The notes under the pieces were generated by a model. That model made no database searches. It saw nothing but the letters and a program-made list of their open reading frames with translations, and was not told where the DNA came from. A stretch of 64,000 nucleotides of DNA from Pelagibacterales bacterium SAG-MED13 (GTDB taxonomy: Bacteria; Pseudomonadota; Alphaproteobacteria; Pelagibacterales; Pelagibacteraceae). A program made the position numbers and the translations under genes. The DNA is taken from contig JACWDK010000001.1 of assembly GCA_014654165.1 (NCBI GenBank), positions 1 through 64,000 on the forward strand, in the 5' to 3' direction. This document shows, one piece after another, positions 54,861 through 64,000 of this stretch. How positions within the stretch are numbered: position 1 is the first letter of the stretch; each line of letters begins with the position of its first letter.

Positions 54861-56138
54861 TTATACTGCTAGTTTATATGCAAAGTTTTTACCTAAATTT
54901 TCTTTAAGATCGTTATTAAATCTAGCTGCCTCTGCACCATCTATTATTCTGTGATCATAAGATAAAGAAATAGGCAGCATTATTCTAGTTTGAAAGGTTC
55001 CTTCAAAATACATTAATTTCTTTTGAGATTTTCCCACTCCTAATATTGCTACCTCAGGGGAATTGATTATAGGGGTAAAATGAGATCCTCCTATTCCTCC
55101 AAGACTAGTTATGGTAATTGAACCACCAAATAATTCTTTTTTGTCAATCTTGAGATTTCTGCATTGTTCACTCAAATTTTTAAGCTCTTCTGCAATTAGT
55201 GTAATATTCTTATTATTGGCATTTCTTAGTTTAGGTACCATTAAACCATTGGGTGTGTCTACTGCTATTCCGATATGGTAATATTTTTTAATTATCATTT
55301 TTCCATTTTCAATATCATCTAAGGAGGTGTTAAAGTTAGGAAATTTCCTTAATGAAGCAGTTACAGCTTTAATTATAAAAGCGAGTGGAGTAATTTTTTT
55401 TTTTTCTCCAGTATATATGTCCGTGAGGGTATTTCTAAATTCCTCCATTTCTGTAATATCTGCCTCGTCGTGATTAGTTACATGTGGAATATTTGACCAA
55501 GAATTTATTAAATATTTAGAAGATAATTTTTTTACTCTTGGAATATCTTTTGTTTCAATTTTTCCAAAGTCTTCATGGGAATATTCCTGTATCATTTTGT
55601 TATCTATTTTTTTTTTAGCTTTAAAATTTTCATTAAATTTATTCGATACAAAAAATTTAATATCATTTTCTGTTACTCTGCCTTTTCTTTCACTTCCTAT
55701 AACTTTATTTATATCAACGTTTAATTCCCTAGCAAACTTTCTTGCCTTTGGCGATGCCAATGTAGATAATGAAAAATCTTTTTTTATTACGTTTTCTAAA
55801 TTGTCGTTTTTCTTTTCTAATTTTTCAAAATTATTTTGAATTTTTGAAGTGATATTTTGCTCACTTAAAGAAGAAAAAGTTTTTTTAATATTAAGTTCCT
55901 CATTTACCTCTAATTCAAGAATCTTATCTCCCTCTGAAACTTTATCACCTACTTTAACACCGAGTTTAATTATTTTTCCATTTTCAGTAGAGGGAATTTC
56001 CACACTTGATTTATCACTTTCGATTGTAATTAGTGGGTCATCTTTTTTTATATCTTGCCCTTTTTGAACTATGACCTCAATAATCTCTACATCTTTAAAT
56101 TCTCCAATATTTGGAACTTTAATATCTATTTTTTGCAT
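54861..56138 (-). CDS. aceF: Pyruvate dehydrogenase complex E2, dihydrolipoamide acetyltransferase
   Basis: Start set at M of 'MQKIDIKVPNIGEFKDVEIIEV' (56138) rather than the tracked 56204; lipoyl 'TIESDKSSVEIPS', catalytic 'SLSYDHRIIDGAEAARF'. Confidence 0.95.
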   Translation of the reverse strand: MQKIDIKVPNIGEFKDVEIIEVIVQKGQDIKKDDPLITIESDKSSVEIPSTENGKIIKLGVKVGDKVSEGDKILELEVNEELNIKKTFSSLSEQNITSKIQNNFEKLEKKNDNLENVIKKDFSLSTLASPKARKFARELNVDINKVIGSERKGRVTENDIKFFVSNKFNENFKAKKKIDNKMIQEYSHEDFGKIETKDIPRVKKLSSKYLINSWSNIPHVTNHDEADITEMEEFRNTLTDIYTGEKKKITPLAFIIKAVTASLRKFPNFNTSLDDIENGKMIIKKYYHIGIAVDTPNGLMVPKLRNANNKNITLIAEELKNLSEQCRNLKIDKKELFGGSITITSLGGIGGSHFTPIINSPEVAILGVGKSQKKLMYFEGTFQTRIMLPISLSYDHRIIDGAEAARFNNDLKENLGKNFAYKLAV

Positions 56139-56139
56139 T

Positions 56140-59100
56140 TTATAATTTTGTTGGCATCGGTTTGTCTGAATTAATCTTGTATTTTTTAATTGCCTCTTTA
56201 GCATATTTAGAGGGAATAAGTTGCTCTTTAGCTAAAATACTTAGCCCATAAGTAACGAAATGTTCTTTATCAACTTCAAAAAATTTTCTTAAATTTTTTC
56301 TTGTATCACTTCTTCCAAAACCATCTGTGCCTAGTGAATAAAAACTTTTATTTATATATGGTCTGATTTGATCAGAATTCATCCTCATATAATCTGACCC
56401 AGCTAATATTGGTCCCTCTGTCTTACCTAAACATTTTTCAACATATGTTTTCAATTGTTCTTTATCAGGATTTAAAAGATTTTGTCTTTCTACTTCTAAA
56501 CCATCTCTTCTTAATTCATTAAAACTCGTGACGCTCCAAACTTCACTATCTATCTGGTATTCTTTTTGTAAAATTTCAGCTCCTGCAATCATTTCCCGTA
56601 AAATTGTACCTGAACCTAAAAATTGTATTTTAGTTTTTTTATATTTATTAAATTCTCTAATTTTATACATACCTTTTAAAATTCCCTCTTCTATTAACTT
56701 GTCTTTGGGCATAGCAGGGTGAGTGTAATTTTCATTCATAGTTGTAATATAATAAAAAATATTTTCTTTTTTTTCATGCATTCTTCTCAATCCCTCTCTA
56801 AAAATAATTGCAAGCTCGTAATGAAAAGTTGGATCATAAGATATACAATTTGGTATTGTAGATGCTAATAAATGACTATGACCATCTTGATGTTGTAATC
56901 CTTCGCCTGCTAATGTTGTTCTGCCAGCAGTCGCACCTATTAAAAATCCCCTAGATTGACTATCAGCTCCAGCCCAAGCAAAATCACCTATTCTTTGAAA
57001 ACCAAACATAGAATAAAAAAGGTAAATTGGTATCATTTCAATATCATGATTAGTATAAGATGTGCCAGCAGCTATCCATGAAGACATAGCTCCTGCTTCT
57101 GTAATTCCTTCTTCCAATACTTGACCACTTTTTTCTTCTCTGTAAGAACTTAATTGGGCAAAATCTTCGGGTTCATATTTTTGACCCTCATGCGCATATA
57201 TACCTATCTTTTGAAAAAAACCCTCCATACCAAATGTTCTAGCCTCATCTGGAATAATTGGTACTAATCTTGAAGCAACATTTTTATCTCTTAATAAGTT
57301 AGTTAGCATTCTTACTAATGCCATAGTGGTGGACATCTCTTTAGATCCGGTTGACTCTTTCATGTTGTCAAAAATATCTTTGGAAGGAGCTTTAATAGCT
57401 TTTGCATAAGTGGTTCTCTCAGGGATAAATCCTCCAAGTTTGAGTCTTCTTTCTTTGATGTATTTTATTTCAGCTGAGTTTTCGTTTGGCTTATAATATT
57501 CAATATTTTTTACTTGTTGATCTGTTAGAGGGACATCAAACCTATCTCTATAATACATGAGATCGTCTATATCTAATTTTTTTGTTTGATGAGTTGTATT
57601 TACGCTTTCTCCACCTTTTCCCATACCATAACCCTTGATGGTTTTAGCAATCACAACTGTTGGACTTCCAGTATTTTTTGAGGCCTTATCATAAGCTGCA
57701 AAAACTTTATGAGGATCATGTCCACCTCTATTTAATCTCCAAATATCTTTATCAGATAAACTTGAAACTAATTCTTTTGTTTCTTGATATTTTCCAAAAA
57801 ATTTTTCTCTTACATATGCGCCGTCTCTTGCTTTCATAGCTTGATATTCACCATCAACCGTCTCATTCATAGTTTTAACCAAATGTCCTGTTTTATCATT
57901 TGAGAGTAACGAATCCCAATAAGATCCCCATATCACCTTAATCACATTCCATCCTGCACCTCTAAAAATTCCCTCTAATTCTTGTATAATTTTTCCATTC
58001 CCTCGAACTGGTCCATCTAATCTTTGTAGATTACAATTGACTACAAAAATTAGATTATCTAACTTTTCTCTTGCAGCCAAACCTATTGCCCCTAAAGACT
58101 CTGGTTCATCCATTTCACCATCTCCTAAAAATGCCCAAACTTTTCTTCCCTCGTCTTTGATTAAGCCTCTATTAATTAGATACTTCATATATCTTGCTTG
58201 ATATATTGCTAACATAGGTCCTAGCCCCATTGATACTGTAGGAAATTGCCAAAAATTTGGCATCAACCATGGATGGGGGTATGATGATAAACCACCTGGA
58301 TTAACTTCTTGTCTAAAACTATCAAGCTGTTTTTGATTGAGCCTTCCTTCTAAAAAAGCTCTAGCATACATACCAGGAGCACTATGACCTTGGAAATAAA
58401 CTAAATCTCCACCAAATTTATTATTCTTAGCTCTCCAAAAATGATTCATTCCTACGTCATAAAGTGTTGCGGCGGAGGCGAAAGTTCCTATATGACCTCC
58501 GAGCTCGGGAAATTTTTTGTTTGCTCTAACTACCATTGCAGCTGCATTCCATCTGATTAATGATCTAATCCTTCTTTCAATATTTTGATCTCCACTAGAC
58601 TTCTTTTCTTCATTAAAAGGAATTGTATTTATGTAAGGAGTGTTTTGAGTATAAGGAATATTGGCACCCTCCATATAAGCTTTATTAATTAATTCTTTTA
58701 TTAAATAATGCGCTCTTTGATTACCATCCTTTTCTATGACTGATGAAAGAGATTCTAACCACTCATTAGTCTCTAATGGATCAATATCACCTTCATTTAC
58801 AATTTGAATTATTTTAGATTTTTCTCTTTCATTTGTTTTTAAACTTATCTCTTTTGTTTTTTTCATTGCCTGTTCAGCCTCTTTAATTAAATCTTCAGTG
58901 TCTTGTGGAATAACTTTGGATGGTTGAATAGATTTTGATAGATTTAAAATTAAATCTCCTTTAGAAACTTTGTCTCCCACTTTTACTGAAATAGATTCAA
59001 TTTTTCCAGATAATGTCGATGGTATTTCTACACTAGATTTATCACTCTCAATAGTAACTACTGGATCATTTAATTTTATTTCTTGTCCTCTTTTAACAAG

Positions 59101-59166
59101 AACCTCTATTACCTCAACATTTTCGAAATCACCAATATCTGGAACTAATAATTTTTCTGTCATCAA
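56140..59166 (-). CDS. aceE: Pyruvate dehydrogenase E1 (homodimeric type) with N-terminal lipoyl domain
   Basis: 1008 aa; N-terminus 'KLLVPDIGDFENVEVIEVLVKRGQEIKLNDPVVTIESDKSSVEIPS', then AceE core 'GGHIGTFASAATLYDVGMNHFWRA', 'FLGDGEMDEPESLGA'. Confidence 0.96.
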   Translation of the reverse strand: MMTEKLLVPDIGDFENVEVIEVLVKRGQEIKLNDPVVTIESDKSSVEIPSTLSGKIESISVKVGDKVSKGDLILNLSKSIQPSKVIPQDTEDLIKEAEQAMKKTKEISLKTNEREKSKIIQIVNEGDIDPLETNEWLESLSSVIEKDGNQRAHYLIKELINKAYMEGANIPYTQNTPYINTIPFNEEKKSSGDQNIERRIRSLIRWNAAAMVVRANKKFPELGGHIGTFASAATLYDVGMNHFWRAKNNKFGGDLVYFQGHSAPGMYARAFLEGRLNQKQLDSFRQEVNPGGLSSYPHPWLMPNFWQFPTVSMGLGPMLAIYQARYMKYLINRGLIKDEGRKVWAFLGDGEMDEPESLGAIGLAAREKLDNLIFVVNCNLQRLDGPVRGNGKIIQELEGIFRGAGWNVIKVIWGSYWDSLLSNDKTGHLVKTMNETVDGEYQAMKARDGAYVREKFFGKYQETKELVSSLSDKDIWRLNRGGHDPHKVFAAYDKASKNTGSPTVVIAKTIKGYGMGKGGESVNTTHQTKKLDIDDLMYYRDRFDVPLTDQQVKNIEYYKPNENSAEIKYIKERRLKLGGFIPERTTYAKAIKAPSKDIFDNMKESTGSKEMSTTMALVRMLTNLLRDKNVASRLVPIIPDEARTFGMEGFFQKIGIYAHEGQKYEPEDFAQLSSYREEKSGQVLEEGITEAGAMSSWIAAGTSYTNHDIEMIPIYLFYSMFGFQRIGDFAWAGADSQSRGFLIGATAGRTTLAGEGLQHQDGHSHLLASTIPNCISYDPTFHYELAIIFREGLRRMHEKKENIFYYITTMNENYTHPAMPKDKLIEEGILKGMYKIREFNKYKKTKIQFLGSGTILREMIAGAEILQKEYQIDSEVWSVTSFNELRRDGLEVERQNLLNPDKEQLKTYVEKCLGKTEGPILAGSDYMRMNSDQIRPYINKSFYSLGTDGFGRSDTRKNLRKFFEVDKEHFVTYGLSILAKEQLIPSKYAKEAIKKYKINSDKPMPTKL

Positions 59167-59292
59167 GTCTTAAATTTTATACACCATAAAATTACATAAA
59201 TTTTTTAAATTTTAACACATTCTGATCAATTTTTAGACACTCTTTAAGTGAATGCTTCAAAAATGATAAAAATTTTATTTAATACCCTTATT

Positions 59293-59328
59293 CAACCTAG
59301 ATTTAATTCTTACATAGATACTAGGTTG
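59293..59328. promoter_or_regulatory. Inverted repeat CAACCTAG-N20-CTAGGTTG upstream of aceE
   Basis: 8-bp perfect arms in the thiolase-aceE intergenic region; no U-run for a terminator. Confidence 0.35.
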
Positions 59329-59375
59329 TGGATACAAAAAATTCTATTAAAAGAAAAATACAAGAAAATTAACTC

Positions 59376-60551
59376 TTAATTTCTCTCTACACATAAGGCT
59401 ATACCCATACCACCGCCTATACAAAGGGTTGCGCAACCCTTGTTTTTATTTTGTTTTTTCATCTCATGTATTAATGTCACTAATATTCTGGCCCCTGATG
59501 CACCTATGGGATGACCTAAAGCTATAGCACCTCCATTTACATTTACTTTATTTTCGTCAATATTCAATTCACGAATTACAGCTATACTCTGAGCCGCAAA
59601 CGCCTCATTAATTTCAAATAAATCAATTTCATTTAAATTCCACTTTGCTTTTTTCACAGCATCTTTAACAGCCTCTATTGGGCCCAAACCCATTAATGAG
59701 GGATCAACGCCTACTGATGACCATGAAATTATTTTTGCTAAAGGTTCAATTTTTTTTTTTTTTGCATCTTCAGAATTCATTAATATTAAAGCGGCTGAAC
59801 CATCATTTATACCTGAAGAATTACCAGCTGTCACAGTACCATTATTATCAAATACTGTTTTTAATTTTTTTAAATCAGATAATTTTATATCCGCTCTTGG
59901 ATGCTCATCTTCACTAATTTCATTTCCGTCTTTTTTAATTATTATTAATTCTTGATCAAACTTTTTATTAGTTACTGCTAATTGAGTTTTTTTTTGCGAA
60001 TTTATTGCAAATTCATCTTGTTCTTCTCTTGATATCTTAAACTTTTTAGCAACATTTTCAGCTGTAATACCCATGTGGTATTTTTTAAAAGCATCTAATA
60101 AACCATCATTGATCATAGTGTCTATTAATTCTTCTTTTAAAATCTCTTTTTTGTCCCTAAAAAAAACTGAATGAGGGGCTATAGACATATTTTCTTGACC
60201 TCCACAAATAACTATTTTTACTTCACCAAGTTTAATTGATTGATATCCAGAAATTACAGCTCTTAAACCTGAACCACAAACTTGGTTTATAGTATGAGCA
60301 GGTTTAGAATATGGTATCCCAGCATTAACTGCAGCTTGTCTTGCTGGATTTTGTCCAGCACCAGCCGTTAAAACTTGACCCATAACTATTTCATCTATCT
60401 CATCTTTCTGAATATTACTTCGTTTTAAAAGTTCATTTATTACTAGTGATCCAAGTTGATGTGCTTTTATGTCTTTTAAAAAACCTTTGTAAGCTCCTAT
60501 TGGTGTCCTAACTGCTCCAACAATCACTACTTCTTTTGATTTATCACTCAT
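59376..60551 (-). CDS. Acetyl-CoA acetyltransferase (thiolase)
   Basis: 391 aa; 'INQVCGSGLRAVISGYQSI', 'NVNGGAIALGHPIGASGARILVTLIHEM', 'CIGGGMGIAL'. Confidence 0.96.
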   Translation of the reverse strand: MSDKSKEVVIVGAVRTPIGAYKGFLKDIKAHQLGSLVINELLKRSNIQKDEIDEIVMGQVLTAGAGQNPARQAAVNAGIPYSKPAHTINQVCGSGLRAVISGYQSIKLGEVKIVICGGQENMSIAPHSVFFRDKKEILKEELIDTMINDGLLDAFKKYHMGITAENVAKKFKISREEQDEFAINSQKKTQLAVTNKKFDQELIIIKKDGNEISEDEHPRADIKLSDLKKLKTVFDNNGTVTAGNSSGINDGSAALILMNSEDAKKKKIEPLAKIISWSSVGVDPSLMGLGPIEAVKDAVKKAKWNLNEIDLFEINEAFAAQSIAVIRELNIDENKVNVNGGAIALGHPIGASGARILVTLIHEMKKQNKNKGCATLCIGGGMGIALCVERN

Positions 60552-60622
60552 AAAATATTAAATTTATCTTATATTTAAATTAATCTAAAAATTATTATAC
60601 TATAAATAATTAAAATTAAAAT

Positions 60623-60699
60623 GCGCCTGTAGCTCAACTGGATAGAGCGCTTGGCTACGGACCAGGAGGTTCTGGGTTCGACTCCTAGCAGGCGCACCA
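60623..60699 (+). tRNA. tRNA-Arg(ACG)
   Basis: GCGCCTGTAGCTCAACTGGATAGAGCGCTTGGCTACGGACCAGGAGGTTCTGGGTTCGACTCCTAGCAGGCGCACCA; loop CTACGGA; encoded CCA. Confidence 0.96.
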
Positions 60700-60714
60700 T
60701 TATAAGGAGTATAA

Positions 60715-60813
60715 GTGTTTAAATTGCTTTTAAAATCATCTTTACAATCGTCAGTAATATATTTCTTTATATTTATTTTTATAATTTTGTTAATCTTAAC
60801 ATTTGTATTATAA
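60715..60813 (+). CDS. Putative 32-aa transmembrane microprotein, GTG start (not in ORF track)
   Basis: AAGGAG Shine-Dalgarno-like site about 6 nt before GTG; (V/M)FKLLLKSSLQSSVIYFFIFIFIILLILTFVL*. Confidence 0.4.
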   Translation: MFKLLLKSSLQSSVIYFFIFIFIILLILTFVL

Positions 60814-60820
60814 ATAAAAC

Positions 60821-61225
60821 ATGACTAAAGAATTTGAGCAAATAAGTTTAAAACCAGGTTTCATGAAACATAATGGTGGGGTACTATTTAAAAATATTGC
60901 AGAAAATGAATATCAATTTAAATCAAAAATAAATGAAAATCATTTGAATGCAGCAGGAATGACTCATGGGGGATATTTATCCGCATTGATTGATGCTGGA
61001 GCAGGAACTGCAGCACATAGATCAGCTAATAATGCACCATGTGTAACTATTTCTCTGGATTTAAAATTTATTGGAGCGTCTAAATTAGGTGATGAGATTG
61101 AGGGGAATGTAAAAATTTTAAAAAAAACAAAAACTCTTGTGTTTTTATTCTGTGAACTAAAATGTGAGAATAAAATAATTACTTCAGCATCAGGAGTTTG
61201 GAAAATATTAAATTTAAAAACATAA
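60821..61225 (+). CDS. PaaI-type hotdog thioesterase
   Basis: 134 aa; 'HLNAAGMTHGGYLSALIDAGAGTAAH', 'ISLDLKFIGASKLGDEIEG'. Confidence 0.88.
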   Translation: MTKEFEQISLKPGFMKHNGGVLFKNIAENEYQFKSKINENHLNAAGMTHGGYLSALIDAGAGTAAHRSANNAPCVTISLDLKFIGASKLGDEIEGNVKILKKTKTLVFLFCELKCENKIITSASGVWKILNLKT

Positions 61226-61320
61226 TCCTATTATAGAAATTAATTAAAAAAAAATTTGTGATAAGTAAAAAAAGCTGATTATGAAATGAGAACTTTTAAT
61301 CCTCCGATTCGGTCATGTTT

Positions 61321-61375
61321 TAGTCTATTTTTGTTCTTTAGCACTAACAACATCTGGTAGGTAAAAATTAGACTA
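61321..61375. other. Structured 5' leader candidate: TAGTCTATTTTT...AAAAATTAGACTA inverted repeat
   Basis: 12-bp arms with one bulged base, ending 14 nt before the Suv3-like helicase ATG (61390). Confidence 0.45.
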
Positions 61376-61389
61376 TACCAAAGATAGAA

Positions 61390-63864
61390 ATGTATAAAAA
61401 TAAAATCACTGCTGTTCTGGGACCAACTAACACAGGAAAAACTCATTTAGCTATTGAAACTATGTTGTCTTTTGAAAGTGGAATGATCGGTTTTCCTTTG
61501 CGATTATTAGCTAGAGAGGTCTATGACAAAGTGATTAAAAAAACAAACATAAATAATGTGGCTTTAATTACTGGGGAAGAAAAAATTATACCTCATAACG
61601 CAAAATATTATTTATGCACAGTAGAGTCTATGCCAATAGACAAAAGTTTAGATTTTGTTGGTGTAGATGAAATACAAATGTGTGCAGATCATGAGCGTGG
61701 TCATATATTTACAGACAGATTATTAAATATGAGAGGGTCTAAATTGACAATGTTAATGGGTTCTAATACAATTAAAAATATTATTTCAAATCTTGATGAT
61801 GATATAGAGTTTGTAAATAGAACAAGATTATCTAAACTTTCGTACATAGGGCATAAAAAAATTTCAAGAATACATAGAAAAACTGCAGTAATAGCTTTCT
61901 CTGCTGAAGAAGTTTATGCAATTGCTGAATTAATTAGAAGACAAAAAGGGGGAGCGGCGATTGTAATGGGTTCGTTGAGCCCAAAAACGAGAAATGCTCA
62001 AGTTGAATTATATCAATCAGGGGATGTTGATTTTCTAGTTGCAACTGATGCCATAGGTATGGGTATAAATATGGATCTTGATCATGTTTATTTTTCTAAT
62101 TTAAAAAAATTTGACGGAAAAAAATTAAGAAAATTAAATTTATCTGAAATTGGTCAAATTGCAGGTAGAGCTGGAAGATATTTAAATGATGGTAATTTTG
62201 GAATTACTGGTGAATGTAAAGAAATTAATGCTGAAGAAGTTGAATTATTAGAAAATCATAAATTTGAAGAAATACAATCTTTGTTCTGGAGAAATTCAAA
62301 TCTTAACTTTAATAATTCTCATGCTCTTATAAAGTCACTAGATGAAAAGCCTAATAAAAGATGGTTAAGAAAAATTCATGAATGTGAAGACGAAAAAGCT
62401 CTAAAATTTTTTCTTAAAGATAAAAATTTTGAAAATGTTGAGTTTAATAATAATAATCTAGTACTTTTGTGGGAATGTTGTCAGATACCTAACTTTGTAA
62501 AAAAAACTTATGGCAACCACTACGAAGTAATCGCAAGTGTTTTTAAATATTTAAGTAGTAAAAAAGGTAATATAAATGATGATTTTATGAGACTCCAATT
62601 AATTAAATTAGATAAATTGGAAGGAAATGTAGATTCTTTATCAAATAGAATTGCAAATGTAAGAACTTGGTCTTATGTTTCTAATAAAAATAATTGGGTA
62701 GAAAATCAAAACTATTGGATAGAAAAAACAAAACTATTAGAAGATAAACTTTCAGATAGACTTCATGAAGAACTTACTAAAACTTTTATTGATAAGAGAG
62801 CAAGTGTTCTTGCTAGAGGCTTAAAACAGGATATGGAATTTAATACAAAAATTTTAGAAAATAATGAAGTAATGATCGATAATCAATTTATTGGTAAAAT
62901 TAATGGATTAAAATTAGAATTAGATTTAAAAAAAGGTGCACTAGAAACAGACATAAAATCACTTAAAAAAGCTGCAAGACAAACTATAGGACCTGAGTTA
63001 GAAAAGAGAGTACAAATAATAATTGAGACAGGTTTAATTGAATTGCATTCAGATTTTAAAATTTACTGGAATAATTTTGCTATAGGTAAACTCATTTCAG
63101 GAAGAGATTATTTAAATCCAAACTTTGAATTAATGACTGACGATATTTTAGAACAAAATCATAAACAAAAACTAAAAAATTTTATAGAAAAATGGATAAA
63201 AAATAAAATTGATACTGTCCTTAAAAGTCTTGTAGACTTGAAAAACCTAAAAGAAAAAAATTCCTCAATTAAAGCTCTTGCGTATCAACTTTATGAAAAT
63301 AATGGTGTAATTAAAAGAAAACAAGTTTCAGAATATCTAACCAAGTTAGGTCAGAATGAAAGAAAGATTTTGAGAGATCTTGGAGTTAAATTTGGAAGAT
63401 ATCATGTTTTTTTATATAGGTTAATTAAACCCGAGGCTGTCTCTCTAAGAACTTTACTCTGGAAAAATTTTCATCAAAAGTATTTTAATTTAAATCCTCC
63501 CACATTTGGCCTAAATTTTATAGAAGATAAAAAATTAAAAAATGATAACTTTATGTTGCTTTGTGGATTTGAGAAATTTGAAAAATTTTATGTGAGAATT
63601 GATATTTTGGAAAGATTGTTTATGAAAATAATTAATTCTAACAAAGAGAAGGAAATTAAAATAATACCTGAAATGCTTAATCTTTTAGGATGCAATAAAG
63701 ATAATTTTAAAATTCTTCTAAAAAAAATGGATTACAAAATAATAGAAAAAAATGATGAAACATTTTTTAAATACATGCCGAAAAGAGATAATAAGAGAAA
63801 ATTTGAAAAAAAAACCTTAAAAGAAAGTCCTTTTGAAGTTTTAAAAAATTTAAATTTGGATTAA
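61390..63864 (+). CDS. Suv3-like DExH RNA helicase
   Basis: 824 aa; 'AVLGPTNTGKTHLAIETML', 'GPLRLLAREVYDK'-type motif, 'VDEIQMCADHERGHIFTDRLL', 'ATDAIGMGINMDLDHVYFSN', 'QIAGRAGRY'. Confidence 0.93.
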   Translation: MYKNKITAVLGPTNTGKTHLAIETMLSFESGMIGFPLRLLAREVYDKVIKKTNINNVALITGEEKIIPHNAKYYLCTVESMPIDKSLDFVGVDEIQMCADHERGHIFTDRLLNMRGSKLTMLMGSNTIKNIISNLDDDIEFVNRTRLSKLSYIGHKKISRIHRKTAVIAFSAEEVYAIAELIRRQKGGAAIVMGSLSPKTRNAQVELYQSGDVDFLVATDAIGMGINMDLDHVYFSNLKKFDGKKLRKLNLSEIGQIAGRAGRYLNDGNFGITGECKEINAEEVELLENHKFEEIQSLFWRNSNLNFNNSHALIKSLDEKPNKRWLRKIHECEDEKALKFFLKDKNFENVEFNNNNLVLLWECCQIPNFVKKTYGNHYEVIASVFKYLSSKKGNINDDFMRLQLIKLDKLEGNVDSLSNRIANVRTWSYVSNKNNWVENQNYWIEKTKLLEDKLSDRLHEELTKTFIDKRASVLARGLKQDMEFNTKILENNEVMIDNQFIGKINGLKLELDLKKGALETDIKSLKKAARQTIGPELEKRVQIIIETGLIELHSDFKIYWNNFAIGKLISGRDYLNPNFELMTDDILEQNHKQKLKNFIEKWIKNKIDTVLKSLVDLKNLKEKNSSIKALAYQLYENNGVIKRKQVSEYLTKLGQNERKILRDLGVKFGRYHVFLYRLIKPEAVSLRTLLWKNFHQKYFNLNPPTFGLNFIEDKKLKNDNFMLLCGFEKFEKFYVRIDILERLFMKIINSNKEKEIKIIPEMLNLLGCNKDNFKILLKKMDYKIIEKNDETFFKYMPKRDNKRKFEKKTLKESPFEVLKNLNLD

Positions 63865-63868
63865 ATGA

Positions 63869-64000
63869 ATGTTTTTTAAAGATATGAAAAATAATTATAA
63901 TGAAGATGATTTAATTAAAATTGCGGCATTACTTATACACGCAGCAAAAATAGATGAAAATTATTCTAATCAGGAAGAAAATATCATTAAAGAGACTCTA
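63869..64000 (+). CDS. TerB-like (tellurite-resistance TerB family) protein, 5' part only
   Basis: MFFKDMKNNYNEDDLIKIAALLIHAAKIDENYSNQEENIIKETL..., typical TerB N-terminal helix pattern; truncated by the window end. Confidence 0.6.
   Translation, partial: MFFKDMKNNYNEDDLIKIAALLIHAAKIDENYSNQEENIIKETL

Noticed and set aside
56139-56204. Extended aceF start (MLKRQLKNTRLIQTNRCQQNYK...)
   Set aside because: The extension is the aceE 3' end read in another frame; the lipoyl domain begins at MQKIDIKVPNIGEF.
61321-61380. tRNA gene, because the segment has complementary 7-nt ends (TAGTCTA/TAGACTA) and ends ...ACCA
   Set aside because: Too short, no D or T arm, no TTC-like loop, and the CCA is out of register with the paired ends.

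Overview
AT-rich, gene-dense alphaproteobacterial chromosome segment. Gene content and order fit Pelagibacterales (SAR11); this assignment is by recognition only, no search was run. Blocks from left to right: (1) a minus-strand spc/S10-type ribosomal protein run, rpsE(partial)-rplR-rplF-rpsH-rpsN-rplE-rplX-rplN-rpsQ-rpmC-rplP-rpsC', which stops abruptly inside rpsC; (2) hisG(29-codon stub)-hisZ-hisS-tRNA-His, csp, tRNA-Phe, infA-hisD-DUF2948-murA-dcd; (3) tRNA-Thr, a TVP38-like gene, rpmH-rnpA-yidD-yidC, argB, a HAD gene, dapD-dapE, an HDAC-family gene, a SET-domain gene, truA-fmt-def; (4) an exported protein of unknown function, aroK-aroB, bolA, a DnaJ-domain gene, cobS-cobT, a regB-like kinase, gyrB, tRNA-Ser; (5) a small glycan gene cassette, lepA, pheT-pheS-rplT-rpmI-infC-thrS, GT4, an alpha/beta hydrolase, gltB-gltD, uppP, a frameshifted DMT transporter, a gamma-butyrobetaine-hydroxylase-like gene, aceF-aceE, a thiolase, tRNA-Arg, a thioesterase, a Suv3-like helicase and a TerB-like gene (partial). 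I saw no CRISPR array, transposon, integrase or prophage. Main items for a second look: a hisG/rpsC chimeric junction at about 4150-4165, probably an assembly or amplification chimera; an untracked 33-aa very basic micro-ORF overlapping both its neighbours upstream of dcd; tRNA-Phe and tRNA-Thr with non-consensus T-loops; an aceE with its own N-terminal lipoyl domain; adjacent HDAC-family and SET-domain genes; cobST without other visible cobalamin genes; a structured leader before the Suv3-like helicase; palindromes upstream of gltBD and aceEF; and an A8/T8 homopolymer frameshift in a transporter. I found no convincing wholly new multi-gene system.
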